A stretch of DNA of 64,000 nucleotides, taken from Quercus robur. Its lineage: Eukaryota > Streptophyta > Magnoliopsida > Fagales > Fagaceae. The notes below the pieces were generated by a model. It was not told where the DNA came from, searched no databases, and saw nothing but the letters and a program-made list of their open reading frames with translations. This document shows positions 21,323 through 32,694 of the stretch, one piece after another (position 1 is the first letter of the stretch; each line of letters opens with the position of its first letter). Made by a program: the position numbers and the translations under genes. The stretch spans positions 29,779,530 through 29,843,529 of the forward strand of contig NC_065543.1 of NCBI RefSeq assembly GCF_932294415.1, in the 5' to 3' direction.

Positions 21323-22793
21323 GAGAATGCCACATTAGCAGTTTGTAATATATTTGTAGAATAGTTTGTGTCTGTAGCATTACTCTATTAAGATAGAAAG
21401 AAGGAAAATACAGCGATGTGGAAAGAAGGAAATTATTAATATTGTAACCTTAAAACTACAATAAGCCATAATACATTTAGAAAATCATGGCTTCCTTATT
21501 TATTGTAATATCCAAATATATAATAAAATACCCTCCTCAACCCTCAAAATCAAGGTGGAAGAGCAATGAAAATGTGGATTTGAACGAAAAGACTTAAATG
21601 TAAGGTTTTCAATGCCCACCAAAAGAATATTGACTCACTGAAGGTTGAAAAAGATCACCGTCAAATAGAAGAAGCTCTTGAATGCACATGAAAAATGTGG
21701 AAAAGTGCTTTGGCGTGAAAGTACAAGTAGGATGCATCTCTAACGTGTGTAATGTGTGGAACAAGGACCATTGGAAGTAAGATAATAGGTCCGGTGTGTG
21801 AGAGCTCTAGGAAGCTATCTTTGTAGCAAAAAGTGGTCCACGAAGCCACAAGGAAGCATGTGATTGAGATTGAGGCGGTCCACGAAGTAGAGAATTAATG
21901 TTGTTTAGCCTAATGGCTTATTACGTCCATAGCAGAAAGTCTCAAACGACTATATCTTTATTATATTATATTGCATTGTTTGTTATAAAGAACCAATTTA
22001 CAATTTATATAAAAATACACTAAACCTAGTATGATAACCTTAATACTATAGTAGGTCATGATGCTCTAGAAAACCATGATTTACATTATTTATGGTAATA
22101 TTCTCGTATATTATATCTTTATATGCTTATAAATGAAATTCGATGGTTGGCTCAAATTGCTTAACAAATTGGTATATATCTGTCGTTATTGGAATTTGCG
22201 AATATCAAAGAAAGAAATTTATGACCATATGTATATAGTTTGTTAAAGTAAATATTTTTTATATATAGAAAATGGGTTCCTCTTCTAACCACGATTCCAT
22301 ATCAGCTACGCACTAGGCATGTAACTCCAAAGTTGAAGTACCGATCAAGCTCCTAAACGACAGTTCAACTTTTTATTGAAGTGCCAATTTGCCTATAACA
22401 GTCCTATGGTTCCATAATTTCAGAGGAATCTCATCTAACTATATATCATGCATATGGGAAAACCTTGAGTAGCCAATCATGAGCTCAATTGAATGTCTAA
22501 CTCAATCAAACTTGGATTGTTTCTTAAAGTTAGTTCAGGAGTTATTTTCACTCACTTAATCATGGCCTTCTGTAGCATTTAGGTTAGTTCAAGAGTTAGT
22601 ATTGTAACTTAAACTTATTTCTCTTCAGTATTTCTCTCAGAGGAGGCAGAGACTCACTTGAAGTAGCCTATGTTCTTGGAGGTGATCACTATCGAGAACT
22701 TGAAGTAATCAAAATCCCTACAAACCATCATATGTTCATGAAATCCATTACCATAATCAACACTCTAAACCAAGATTAACACCCACTTAATCA
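21323..22793. other. Non-coding, AT-rich, one weak direct repeat
   Basis: No gene is supported. A ~95-bp segment at about 21440–21530 (TAACCTTAAAACTACAATA...) recurs with many changes at 22010–22110 in direct orientation. Text near 21540–21900 resembles copia leader sequence I have seen, but no domain can be read. 22630–22790 is unremarkable. Confidence 0.45.
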
Positions 22794-22798
22794 TTTAT

Positions 22799-22915
22799 TG
22801 TTAGGAACCTGGTGGTTCCTAATGGAAATTGATGGGAATTATAGGGGAATTGATGAGAATTGTAGGGAAATTGACTTGATTCGAGGTAGTCACCCTCCAT
22901 AAAAAAAGAAAGAGA

Positions 22916-22953
<38 letters not shown>

Positions 22954-23009
22954 CTAATGTACTAAGAAATTGATTTATCTTCCATTGATATCTAATGTTG
23001 AATTACAAT
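22799..23009 (-). repeat. Copia-2 3' LTR with (GA)n tract
   Basis: Aligns to 31463–31653, differing mainly by a (GA)n expansion at 22919–22949. It is cut at 23009, where the Copia-3 LTR begins. No polypurine tract follows. Confidence 0.8.
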
Positions 23010-23914
23010 TGATAGGCCAAGAATGTATTGACCCCTTTGGTAACTTAATCAAATTAATTAGACAAGTGAAATTAATTAGATTCAATTATATGCAATAAGC
23101 ATGGTAGCACAAACAAATCACCAAAAACTAAATGCAGCGGAAATTAAATTTGACACAGGTGATTTGTTTACGAATGGGGAAAACCACCGAGGCAAAACCC
23201 CACCGGGTGAATTTAAGGTTACCACTCCCGAGAATCTACTATTATCAAAACAAGCGGTTACAAGTAAAATGAATCTCAATACCTAATACCAACCTACAGT
23301 TGAACCCTTGCCCTAATACCCAATTGGACTTGTAATGTAGTGACAATCTCTCCTTTCAATGCACGACTCCAAGTATGTGACTAACCAATCGATGCACAGA
23401 TCCAAATACGTGACTAACACACCAACTTAAGAAAGATGTTGGCTGCAAAGTTCTTCAGTTCATCCAAACGATGAAGATCAAGAAGCTTCTTGGTTACAAA
23501 ACCCTCGGCGCAAAGATGCAATAGCTTCTACAAAGAAGCAATAGCTTCTACAAAGAAAATGATGAACTAGGGCAAATTGTCTCTGGTCACAATATGCATG
23601 AGTAATCACTTTGCATCAAGTTGCACCACTTTGCATCATCTTTGATGACCCTTAAAATAATCCTTATATATGTCTATGGTTGTGAGAAAAGAAACCCTAC
23701 ACAAATAACTTGGATATGCGTGAAAAACAGATCTAGAAATCTGAATTTCGTAATTCTCGATAGATACAGCTTCTGTCGAGAGGTGTCAAGAATTCTTATT
23801 AAACCTCGATAGATATTATCTATTAAGCTTTAATGAACAACAATTCTTCACTTGTTTCTTGGACAGACTTGCATGGCTTCAATACTAGACTTGAACTCCA
23901 CATATGTCCTAACA
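23010..23914 (-). repeat. Copia-3 3' LTR
   Basis: 905 bp, TGATAGGCC...GTCCTAACA. It matches 30314–30866 over its first ~570 bp. It contains a 20-bp internal tandem repeat (AATAGCTTCTACAAAGAAGC, ~23520–23558) and a CTCGATAGAT/CTGTCGAG motif pair near 23757–23780, as in the array at 26681. Confidence 0.85.
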
Positions 23915-24176
23915 ATCTCCCCCTTTGGCAATCCGTGACAAAACCACAATAAACAAATGAAGTATGAGAGAAGTCATAAATCACTAAACTCATAATCATT
24001 TGTTGAGTACAATAAAATCTAATCCTAACACAAACTCTTGAAAAACTTTGCACGAAGAGCGTTCATGGCATAATAGATTTTGACAACCCATCTTTCTGAA
24101 ACACTTTAAACAAAACTCATCAAGGCATCTTAGTGTGAAACGGAAATAAAGGATTGCATACAATAAAAAAACATGT
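23915..24176 (-). other. Copia-3 interior next to 3' LTR
   Basis: Starts with the purine tract of the minus strand (ATCTCCCCCTTTGG on plus). Apart from this it is non-coding and ends at the CATGT target of the solo LTR that follows. Confidence 0.6.
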
Positions 24177-25178
24177 TGAAAGGCCAAAAATATGTTGACC
24201 CCTTGTGATGAATTAATTAATTAATTAGCCAAGTTTATTAATTAATCAAATTAACATGCAATTGTACGTGGCAGCATAAACAAATCACCAATTAACTAAA
24301 GTATGCAGTGGAAAATAAATTGACATAGTAATTTATTTAGAATGGGGAAAACCTACACGACAAAAACCCCCACTAGATGATTTTAAGATGACCACTCTCG
24401 AGAATCCACTATTATCAAAACAAGCAGTTACAAGTAAAGGAATCTCAGTACCTTATACCAACCTACAGTTGAACCCTTACCCCAATACCCAATTGGACTT
24501 GTTCTGTAGTAACAATCTCTCCTTTTCAATGTACGGCTCCCAGTACGTGACTAACCAATTGCACGAATCCCAATACGCGACTTGATCACTAACTTGAGAA
24601 GGATGTTGGCTGCAAAATTCTTCAGTTCATCACACGATGAAGATTATGAAGTTGCTTGGTCACAAAACCCTACGGTGTACAAAACATAATAGCTTCTTCA
24701 AGAACTAGGGTAAACTAGGTTTCTAGTCACACTCTTCTTCACACTATGGAATTGTGCTCTTGTGCAACTTGTGTCTTCTTTTACGACCCTTAAAATATTC
24801 CTTATATATGTTTAGGGTTATGAGAAAAGAAATCTCAAACATACATTCACGGATTGGATGAAAATCTGAACTTCATAAATCTTGACAGATACCCTATCTA
24901 TCAAGCAAATTTTGAGCCTTGGGCTGAAACAACTCTCTTTAAAACCTCGTAGATGCTAGCTATCAAGCTTTAAAATCATGCACTTTCTGACTTTATTCTT
25001 GGACAGACTTGTATGGCTTTAACACTTGAACTTGAAACCTTGTTTCTTGAAGCATTAAACACATCCTAGATCTACCCAATCTACCCAATTACAAGTAAAG
25101 TGCATTTTGTCAAAAGATGAGCCAATTACATAAAATAGTGATATATGTTCCTATCAATGAATCACATATGTCCTAACA
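24177..25178. mobile_element. Related solo LTR inserted in Copia-3
   Basis: 1,002 bp starting TGAAAGGCC and ending GTCCTAACA. It is clearly related to the Copia-3 LTR (same TTATCAAAACAAGCAGTTACAA and CCAATACCCAATTGGACTTG blocks) but much diverged. Flanks CATGT (24172–24176) and CATAT (25179–25183) differ at one base. No gag or pol sequence is associated with it. Confidence 0.75.
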
Positions 25179-25485
25179 CATATGTATAAAGAAAGAAAAG
25201 AAACAACACATGGAGAGATAGGTGAAATGATAACAACATCATCATATATATAAAAGATAAATAAGTACAATGTTTGTTATCACTAAATGGTCACAAAACC
25301 GAGGTACAAAAGGATAATGTAACCACAAAGAAAGAAAAGAAAAGTATATAAATCCTTACTACATCCTTCAAAACTAAAGACACCCCCTTTATCAAAAAAA
25401 TTTCCTATGCTAACACTCCCCTTAAATACATGACTACTCTTAACCCAAAACTACTCCCCCTTTTTGTCACGAATGACAAAGGGTA
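25179..25485. other. Copia-3 interior, non-coding
   Basis: AT-rich sequence with no coding signal. A CCCCCTTTTTGTCACGAATG phrase at 25448–25467 precedes the extra ORF end. Confidence 0.5.
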
Positions 25486-25489
25486 AGTC

Positions 25490-26151
25490 ACTAAGAAGTG
25501 GTCATCTCCTTATCATCGGAAGAGCTAGCATCCTCATCCTCATCATCATCATCATCACCGGAACCATCATTAGCATCCTCGTCCTCAGAAGCCTCTAGAG
25601 AAGGAAAGGGAGATGGAGACGCGGCGGAGCCACCCATGTGAGCCTGTCGTCATGCAATACGACTAACATGGGTGTTCACCTGATACAACTTAGTAGTGAG
25701 TGTATCAAGGCGAGCATCTATGTGCTCAAGCTACGCCATGATGGTCTCAAGTGTCACACTACCATTCGAAGAAGAAGGAGCAAAGGTGGATGGAATGGAA
25801 GAGGCTGGAGGAGTCGTCGCCTCGGTCCGTGGTTTCAATACCTCTATACCTCGGTTTGTTACGCAGGTTCATGGTACTCCTGTATGATCATGGTGGAACA
25901 ACTCACGGGTATCTCACATAGAGATTCCCATCCCCAACTGTGAATGACAGTGGGTAGAGTAGTATTGGAAAAGTTCGATAGAATCACACGGCATTCCGAA
26001 TGAATGCCACGTTTGGAGAAGTTCTCCAAGAAGTCCTGATGAGCCTTCTCATCATGGAACCGAACATGAAGAGGAGTAGGATTAGAGGAAGATGCCTTGA
26101 AATGAAGAGGGTTTTGAGACGGAGCGGCTTTGCGCTTGGGTGCCATGCGCA
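25490..26151 (-). pseudogene. Copia-3 extra ORF, 'putative plant transposon protein'-like, rearranged
   Basis: From ATG ~26147 the minus strand encodes MAPKRKAAPSQ, then VRFHDEKAHQDFLENFSKRG and GWESLCEIPVSC. These are blocks I recognise from the plant 'putative transposon protein' family (PF20167-like). The frame ends near 25863. The C-terminal tail is still readable downstream (LEHIDARLDTLTTKLYQVN, then an acidic stretch DDDDDEDEDASSSDD ending at a stop ~25492) with two TAG/TGA stops. The large central domain is missing. At the break a short coding-like piece lies on the opposite strand (25829–25888). The product's role is unknown; it sits where SIRE elements carry an env-like ORF. Confidence 0.55.
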
Positions 26152-26680
26152 GACTATCCGAGAGAGAGAGAGAGAGAGAAAGGGAGACAAGTAGAAAAGC
26201 ACCATCACAACAGAGTACCAAATGATAGAAAAGAAAGGGTGCATATGCATGAATATGTGATATGCAAAAAAATTGCATCATGGGTTCAACCTAATCTAAA
26301 CCTATCAGCACACAAATTTTCAACATATAAACACACATCTAAATGCATGAAACATTGTGAAAATGCAAATGGAATGCAATGCATGATCATATAGCATCAA
26401 AAACATAACACCCAACCCAAAAATTTCGCAAGAAACTCAAAAGTTTTCAAAAACCCCAAAAATTTCACAAAAACCCAAAACTTGGGTCTAAATGCATGAA
26501 ATGTATGAAGAATGAAGGATTAGAGAAGCATACCAAGGGAGAAATGCTCAAACTAGGCCGAATCCAAGAGGGTAGGAGGTTTTAAGTAAGGGGAGGGTGT
26601 TTGGGAGGTGAAAAGACAGTTTCTGTCGAGAGAGAATGAGAGAAATGAAAATGCACTGAAGCTATTTAAAGAAATCGCAG
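26152..26680. other. Non-coding Copia-3 interior with (GA)n
   Basis: A (GA)n run lies at about 26160–26180, followed by A-rich sequence with repeated ACCCAAAA/CCCCAAAAATTTC phrases (26400–26480). No ORF is convincing. Confidence 0.5.
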
Positions 26681-26985
26681 CTCGATGGATCGAGAATCTA
26701 TCGAGATCTATTGAGCACTAAATCTCGATAGATAGAATCTGTCGAGGTGCTGTCGAGAATCTATCAATAGCAAAAATACCTCGATGGATCAAACAACTAT
26801 TGAGCAGCTATTGACTAGACAGAAACTTTCTCGATGGATCAAGAATCTGTCAAGAAGCTATCGAGACAAATTCCAGATAGCTCGGTGGATTGAAGATGCG
26901 ATAAGATCTGTCGAGAAAAGAAGTCCAAAGGTCTCGATAGATAGCAATCTATCAAGGATCTATCGAGCAGCTGTCGAGCTTGATA
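26681..26985. repeat. Six-unit ~52-bp array with CTCGATRGAT heads
   Basis: Units start at 26681, 26724, 26780, 26830, 26881 and 26933 (spacing 43–56 bp). Each begins CTCGATGGAT, CTCGATAGAT or a one-base variant (CTCGGTGGAT at 26881). Most continue with one to three copies of its partial inverse, CTRTCGAG. Every unit can therefore fold on itself. The same motif pair occurs in the Copia-3 LTRs. Confidence 0.8.
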
Positions 26986-28024
26986 AAAACCAATTTTTTA
27001 AAGAGAGGAAAAACACACAGAAATGAATGCAATTAAGCAAGCTACTCAACCAAAGATCCAAACAACATTTTAAGCTTTCAAAAACATCTCTCAACAAGAA
27101 AAAATTACAAAGCATTCATAGATCCAAAACACACACATACACTAAACAAGTCTAACCAATTTTATATTTCAAAAACAAGTCAAGATTGTTTAGTGAACAT
27201 ACATTAACACATGTATCCCTTGTGATGGTCAAATCACATTATACCTGCACATGTATCAAAAGTAGTAAAGAATATGCGTGTTGTGTGTGAAAACATTGCA
27301 AGAGTGCATATGTGTTTCAAGTTATGATGATTTGAGATATGAGAAAATCAATTTTAACTCACACACAATCATAACTGCTTAATGGAGACTATCACTGTAG
27401 AGGTACATCCTATAACTCCCACATCTCCTGAAAACACGCTTGCAACCATATTTAAAAGCATTTTGATTCTTTTTCCTTTTATTTTTCTTTGCATATTTTT
27501 CTTTTTTAGCATATCATGCATGGGCATATAAGAGAGAGAAAAAATACTCAATTATATTAAGCTTTAAACATCACAATTTTGCTATGCCGAAGCATATAGA
27601 TGTTATTCATGATTGACAGGTTTTAGTGGTGAGATGGTTATTTATGTGTTTCTCTTAGGATTTTTTAGTCCTTCCCGTCAAAAAGAGTGATATAAGTGTT
27701 AAGTACAAAAGATTACTTAATCGTACTCATCACAAACACGAGCTAGAAAGCTCACTTGCTTAGTTATGCATAGAGATGCTCATCTAAGCTACAAAAGATA
27801 CGAAGTTTTAAAAATTTTGTTTCAATGGCCATCCAAGGTACACAAGTACCAACGTACACAAAACACACATTGTTTTTGTATTTTTCTTATTTTTAAATTT
27901 TTTTTTAATGAAAAACAAAATAAAGCAAAATTGAAAACAAACAAACAAAAACATGTTAAACAAAACATATCATAAAACTAGATTGACTCAAAAACAAGAA
28001 AGCAAAACACACAAGTAATACATA
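26986..28024. other. Non-coding Copia-3 interior
   Basis: A/T-rich with no recognisable pol sequence, although pol should lie here in a complete copia element. Small open frames are unsupported. Confidence 0.5.
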
Positions 28025-28025
28025 A

Positions 28026-28126
<101 letters not shown>

Positions 28127-28131
28127 TTAGA

Positions 28132-29099
28132 TCACTTTGAGCCTTTTTCCTTCCACACCTTGGAAGAACCTTTTATTTGAGTGAACCTTTGATCCGACAG
28201 TGAGGGAGAAGAATTGAAACCGTTCAAGTTCGAAAGGAACATGAAGGCCTTAAAAAGATCTCCAAGAGAAGCAAAACAAGATGGAAACTGATTTTGGTTT
28301 CCAAACGAGATCATACTATTGCTCTGTTGAGTGGCTAACCACTTGTAGCAATTTGGACGAGTATGCCCTGAAACTCCACAGTGATTACAGAGATGCTGCT
28401 TCTTCTGTTTAGACTTTTGGTTATTGCCCTTCTTAGTCCTAGGGTTTCTAGTCTCTTTCTTTTCAAGCTTAGGGGGTGCACCTAAAATCGATTTACCTTT
28501 GTCTACATTCTCACTAGCTATATCAGTTTTACAATCATTGTTCTCAGAATTAACATTATTAGCAGGTGAGACAAACATATTAGTGCTAGAAGAAGCAATA
28601 TTAAGAGAAGAGAAATCATACCCTAAACCGGTTCTATCAAAAGTAGATTTCAGAAAGCTAAGCATTTCATCAAGTTTTGCACTAGAAGTCCTCTCCAGTT
28701 GAGTTCTGACTTGAACAAACTCCGCTTCAAGCTTCTTGGTTCTTTCAACCAAGAAATTGTTCTCAAACCGTTGTTCTCCAATGGTCTGATTAGCTTCGTC
28801 AAACTTTGTGGAGAGCTCCTCTCGATCTATCTCAACATCACTCAGCTTCTTGGTAGCCAGCTTATATAGTTTCTCATGCTTCTCAGAAACCTTGTACAAT
28901 TTTTCATAAGCTATATGGATATCATCTTGATCGTCCATTTTCTCAAACTTAGAGTCCACCAAGTCCTCTTCATCATCTACTGTTTCTAAAACCCTATCAG
29001 TAGGATCAACTATAGCAGTGAAGGATTCAAGATTCCTTCATCATCATTGTCCTCTGAATCATCCTTAGGCTTGATGTCACTCAAGGTAGCAACAAGGAT
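28132..29099 (-). pseudogene. Copia-3 gag, C-terminal half
   Basis: The 276-codon minus frame opens at 28962 and starts MVDSKFEKMDDQDDIHIAY. It forms a long heptad-rich coiled coil (KLYKLATKKLSDVEIDREEL, VERTKKLEAEFVQVRTQLE) and ends in a zinc knuckle CNHCGVSGHTRPNCYKW (C-X2-C-X4-H-X4-C, ~28380–28330). Long, coiled-coil gag with this knuckle is a SIRE-type trait. It is separated from the N-terminal half by a 179-bp tandem duplication that shifts the frame. Confidence 0.8.
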
Positions 29100-29278
29100 A
29101 TCATCTTGATCGTCCACTTTCTCAAACTTAGAGTCCACCAAGTCCTCTTCATCATCTACTGTTTCTGAAACCCTATCAGTAGGATCAACTATAGCAGTGA
29201 AGGATTCAAGATTCCTTCATCATCATTGTCATCTGAATCATCCTTAGGCTCGATGTTACTCAAGGTAGCAACAAGGGC
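28921..29278. repeat. 179-bp tandem duplication in Copia-3 gag
   Basis: Copies 28921–29099 and 29100–29278 both begin ATCATCTTGATCGTCCA and differ at only a few positions. Because 179 is not a multiple of three, the duplication breaks the gag frame. Confidence 0.92.
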
Positions 29279-30242
29279 CTTGCTCTTTCCAATGGTCTTG
29301 AGATATGTTGGATATTCTTGTTTCATATGTCCAAAACCTTGACATCCGAAACACTTTGGTTCGGAGGGAACAATGTGTTGATCGCCTTCCTTAGCATCCT
29401 TCTTCCCTCTATCTTGGCTCTTGAATTGTGAAGAACTGGATTGCTTACGATCCTTGTTGAATCCTTTTGCATTGGCATTCTTTATAAATTTCTTGAATTG
29501 CCTAGTGATGTAGGATTTCATCTTAGAATCTTCACCATCAGAGGACTCATATGTATCACTGCTTTTGGCCTTCAGTGCCATGCTCTTGCTCTTGCTCTTA
29601 CTTGATTTCCCGATCCTAGTCAAATCCAATTCATAGGTTTGCAAGTTGCCAACTAGCTCTATCAAAGGAATTTTGTCAATGTCCTTTGATTCCTCAATGG
29701 CAGTGATCTTGGCATGGAATCTTTCTGGTAGAGATCTGAGCACCTTTCTTACAACTTTAGGTTCGAGAATGTTTTCCCCAAGATTAAATGCGAAGATGAC
29801 TATGTCCTTCAATTTGGCATAGAACTCATCAAAGGATGTCATAGAACTCATCAAATGACTCATCCTTCTCCATCTTAATTTCTTCAAAGCTTATGGTAAG
29901 CCTTTGAAGCTTTGAATCCTTGACAGTCTTAGTCCCTTCATAGGTTATCTGGAGGATAGTCTATGCTTCCTTAGCAGTTTCTATAGAGGATATTTTCTTG
30001 AACTCCTCAGTGGTGACCGCACTGAATAAAGCATTCAATGCTCTGCTATTGAAGTTTGCTGCTTTCATCTTAGCATCATCGCAATCAGCCAGTGCTTCCT
30101 TTGGTTTAGTCCAGCCAATCTCCACTACTTGCCACACCTTCTCATCTAAGGACTGCAAGAAAACTCTCATGCATACTTTCCAGTATACATAGTTAGTGCC
30201 ATCAAATAAAGGAGGTATAATTAAATATTGTCCTCTATCCAT
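29189..30242 (-). pseudogene. Copia-3 gag, N-terminal half
   Basis: Starts at ATG 30242, ~58 bp after the primer site: MDRGQYLIIPPLFDGTNYVY, WKVCMRVFLQSLDEKVWQVV. This is the copia gag N-terminal domain. A frame change near 29890–29960 leads to the second part, with VVRKVLRSLPERFHAKITAI (UBN2-type) and a first zinc knuckle CFGCQGFGHMKQEY whose last Cys is Tyr. The 29830–29860 sequence repeats 'catagaactcatcaaa', a small duplication that helps break the frame. Confidence 0.85.
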
Positions 30243-30299
30243 GACAAATAGGGGTCAATGGATCATACAGCAAAGATTAACCCTAATTAGAGTGTTCCT

Positions 30300-30311
30300 G
30301 CTTTGATACCA
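30300..30311 (-). promoter_or_regulatory. Copia-3 primer-binding site
   Basis: The minus strand reads TGGTATCAAAGC two bases inside the LTR, one mismatch from the TGGTATCAGAGC primed by plant initiator tRNA-Met. Confidence 0.85.
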
Positions 30312-30313
30312 CT

Positions 30314-30866
30314 TGATAGGCCAAGAATGTATTAACCCCTTTGGTAACTTAATCAAATTAATTAGCCAAGTGAAATTAATTAGATTCAATTACATGCAAT
30401 AAGCATGGTTGCACAAATTAATCACTAAAAACTAAATGCAACGGAAATTAAATTTGATACCAGTGATTTGTTTACGAATGGGGAAAACCACCGAGGCAAA
30501 ACCCCATTGGGTGAATTTAAGGTCACCACTCCCGAGAATCCACTATTATCAAAACAAGCAGTTACAAGTAGAATGAATCACAGTACCTAATACCAACCTA
30601 CAATTGAACCCTTTTCCCAATACCCAATTGGACTTATAATATAATGACAATTTCTCCTTTCAATGCACGGCTCCAAACACGTGACTAACCTATCGATGCA
30701 CGGATCCAAGTACGTGACTAACACACCAACTTGAGAAAGATATTGGCTGAAAAGTTCTTCAGTTCATCCAAACAATGAAGATCAAGAAGCTTCTTAGTTA
30801 CAAAACCCTCGGTGCAAAGACACAGTAGCTTCTACAAAGAAGATGATGAACTAGGGCAAATTGTCT
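30314..30866 (-). repeat. Copia-3 5' LTR, truncated
   Basis: Matches 23010–23582 from TGATAGGCC to GGGCAAATTGTCT, then stops. The distal ~330 bp ending CCTAACA, present in the partner, are absent. Confidence 0.85.
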
Positions 30867-31390
30867 TCAATCTTCAAGGTCTCATTGGTTCTTTGAACTT
30901 TAGAATGTTCTTGTATCCTCAAGACCTCATTTGATTCTAGAATCTTTAAAATTGTTGGTGCTTGCATCTTGGATTCTTGGATCACCGACACTTGGATTGC
31001 CAAATCTTGAATCATAGACTCTTGAATGGAAGTCTCCATTGGTGCATCAAGAATTGGTTCTTGGAAGATCATCATCACCTTCTTTATTGGTTCTTTGGAC
31101 TATACTTCAAGGGTAGTGTGTACATGTATATCATCATCCACTTTGACACAAAAATCAACATCCCGGCTTACAACAATAGCAGTAGATTCTTGGAAATTGA
31201 TTTGTCTTTCAAGTTTCATTGAATTAAGAGATTGCAACTCCTCTTCCATCATGTTCTCGAAACTCTCTTGTAATCTTGAGAGCTCTTCATTTATGGCTTT
31301 GTTAGATTCAGCCAAGGCCTTGACCTTCTCTAAAATGTTATTGTGTGATTAATACAAAGTCTTAACATCCTCTAAAACTTTGTTCGCCAT
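30867..31390 (-). pseudogene. Copia-2 coiled-coil ORF remnant
   Basis: From ATG 31390 (57 bp inside the primer site) the minus strand reads MANKVLEDVKTLY, a stop, then LAESNKAINEELSRLQESFE and MMEEELQSLNSMKLERQ. It then passes another stop into a Gln/Ile-rich repeat (SIQESMIQDLAIQVSVIQES). It looks like a helical gag-type product but lacks any knuckle. I do not recognise the family. It ends abruptly at the Copia-3 LTR. Confidence 0.45.
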
Positions 31391-31447
31391 TTGCCCTAAT
31401 TCTTTCCAAAGTTCTCTTCAGTCACATTCGTCCGTATCAAGATCGAC

Positions 31448-31460
31448 GGCTCTGATACCA
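31448..31460 (-). promoter_or_regulatory. Copia-2 primer-binding site
   Basis: The minus strand reads TGGTATCAGAGCC, a perfect match to the classic initiator tRNA-Met primer site, two bases from the LTR end. Confidence 0.9.
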
Positions 31461-31462
31461 AT

Positions 31463-31655
31463 TGTTAGGAACCCGATGGTTCCTAATGGAGATTGGTGGG
31501 AATTATAGAGGAATCAATGAGAACTATAGGGAAATTAACTTAATTCGAGATAATCACCCTCCATAGAAAAAGAAAGAGATTAAGAGAGAGAAATGCACTA
31601 ATGCACTAAGAAATTAGTTTATCTTCTATTGATATCTAATGTTAAATTATAATCA
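31463..31655 (-). repeat. Copia-2 5' LTR (193 bp)
   Basis: TGTTAGGAACC...TTATAATCA. It pairs with 22799–23009 and is followed by TGTAT, matching the left flank TTTAT at four of five bases. Confidence 0.8.
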
Positions 31656-31660
31656 TGTAT

Positions 31661-32661
31661 TATAGGAGACTAGCTATAATGTCATTAGCCCAAATGGCTC
31701 AAGATTATTGGCTAGTTAATTTAACATGTGCTCTATAAATTAAGTTATGTGTTAAATGAGCTACATGATAATTCAGTATGTGCTCTATGAATTAACATAT
31801 AATATATCACTTTACAATATCCTTTACATCAAAACTTCTATTTTTTTTTTTTTAACACTTCATTTAAATATTCTTTCTTTATCATTTTTTATTCTTCCTC
31901 TCTCTCTGTCTCTCTCTTTCTCAACCCAGCACTGCCGACCACCACATTAACCCACCCATACCATAACCACCACATCCACCCACCATCACCGCCTCCAGCC
32001 AGATCCATCGCAACCACAAACAATAGTAGAGGAAAAAAAAATCCTCCACATCCACAACTAACCATCAAATCAATCAACCCACACCCACCAGAGAGAGATT
32101 AGCAACCCACTACCTCAACACGCGGCACAACCCACAGCATCAACCCACGGCACAACCCACAACAAACCACTACAACCAACCATAGAATCAATCAACCCAC
32201 ACCCACAACCCAAAGCCACCAAATCAACCTAGACCCACAAATCAACTCAACACCCACACCACAGAATCAACCTAGCACCCACAAATCAACCCACACCACC
32301 GAATCAACCCAACACCCACAAAACAACCTACAACATGGAATCAACCCACACCCACAACCAGCAAACCTCAATTAACCCAGCAAAACCCAACCACACCCGG
32401 AGCGCCTCATGTCCAGCATGGCACTAGCGGTGGAAGCCACGCTCAGGGAACACGTCCACGACACCTTTGACGAGGCCTTTGAAAAAATAGGGACAGTGGC
32501 GCCATCCTCGTCGTCGCGTCACTCACCATTGTTGAAGTGGAGATCAAGAGTTAAAGAGAAATAGAGAGGCATAGAGAAGGAGAAAGAGAAAGTGAGAGGA
32601 AAGCAGTGGAGAAGAAAGGCACGGCACAAGAGAGAGTGAGTGAGAGAAAAAGAAAAAGAAA

Positions 32662-32694
<33 letters not shown>

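Noticed and set aside
21440..22110. TRIM-type element with ~95-bp direct repeats
   Set aside because: The repeats are very diverged, and neither a primer-binding site nor target duplications could be found.
26784..27026. 80-codon plus-strand ORF
   Set aside because: Lies across the CTCGATRGAT array; its peptide repeats follow the DNA repeat.
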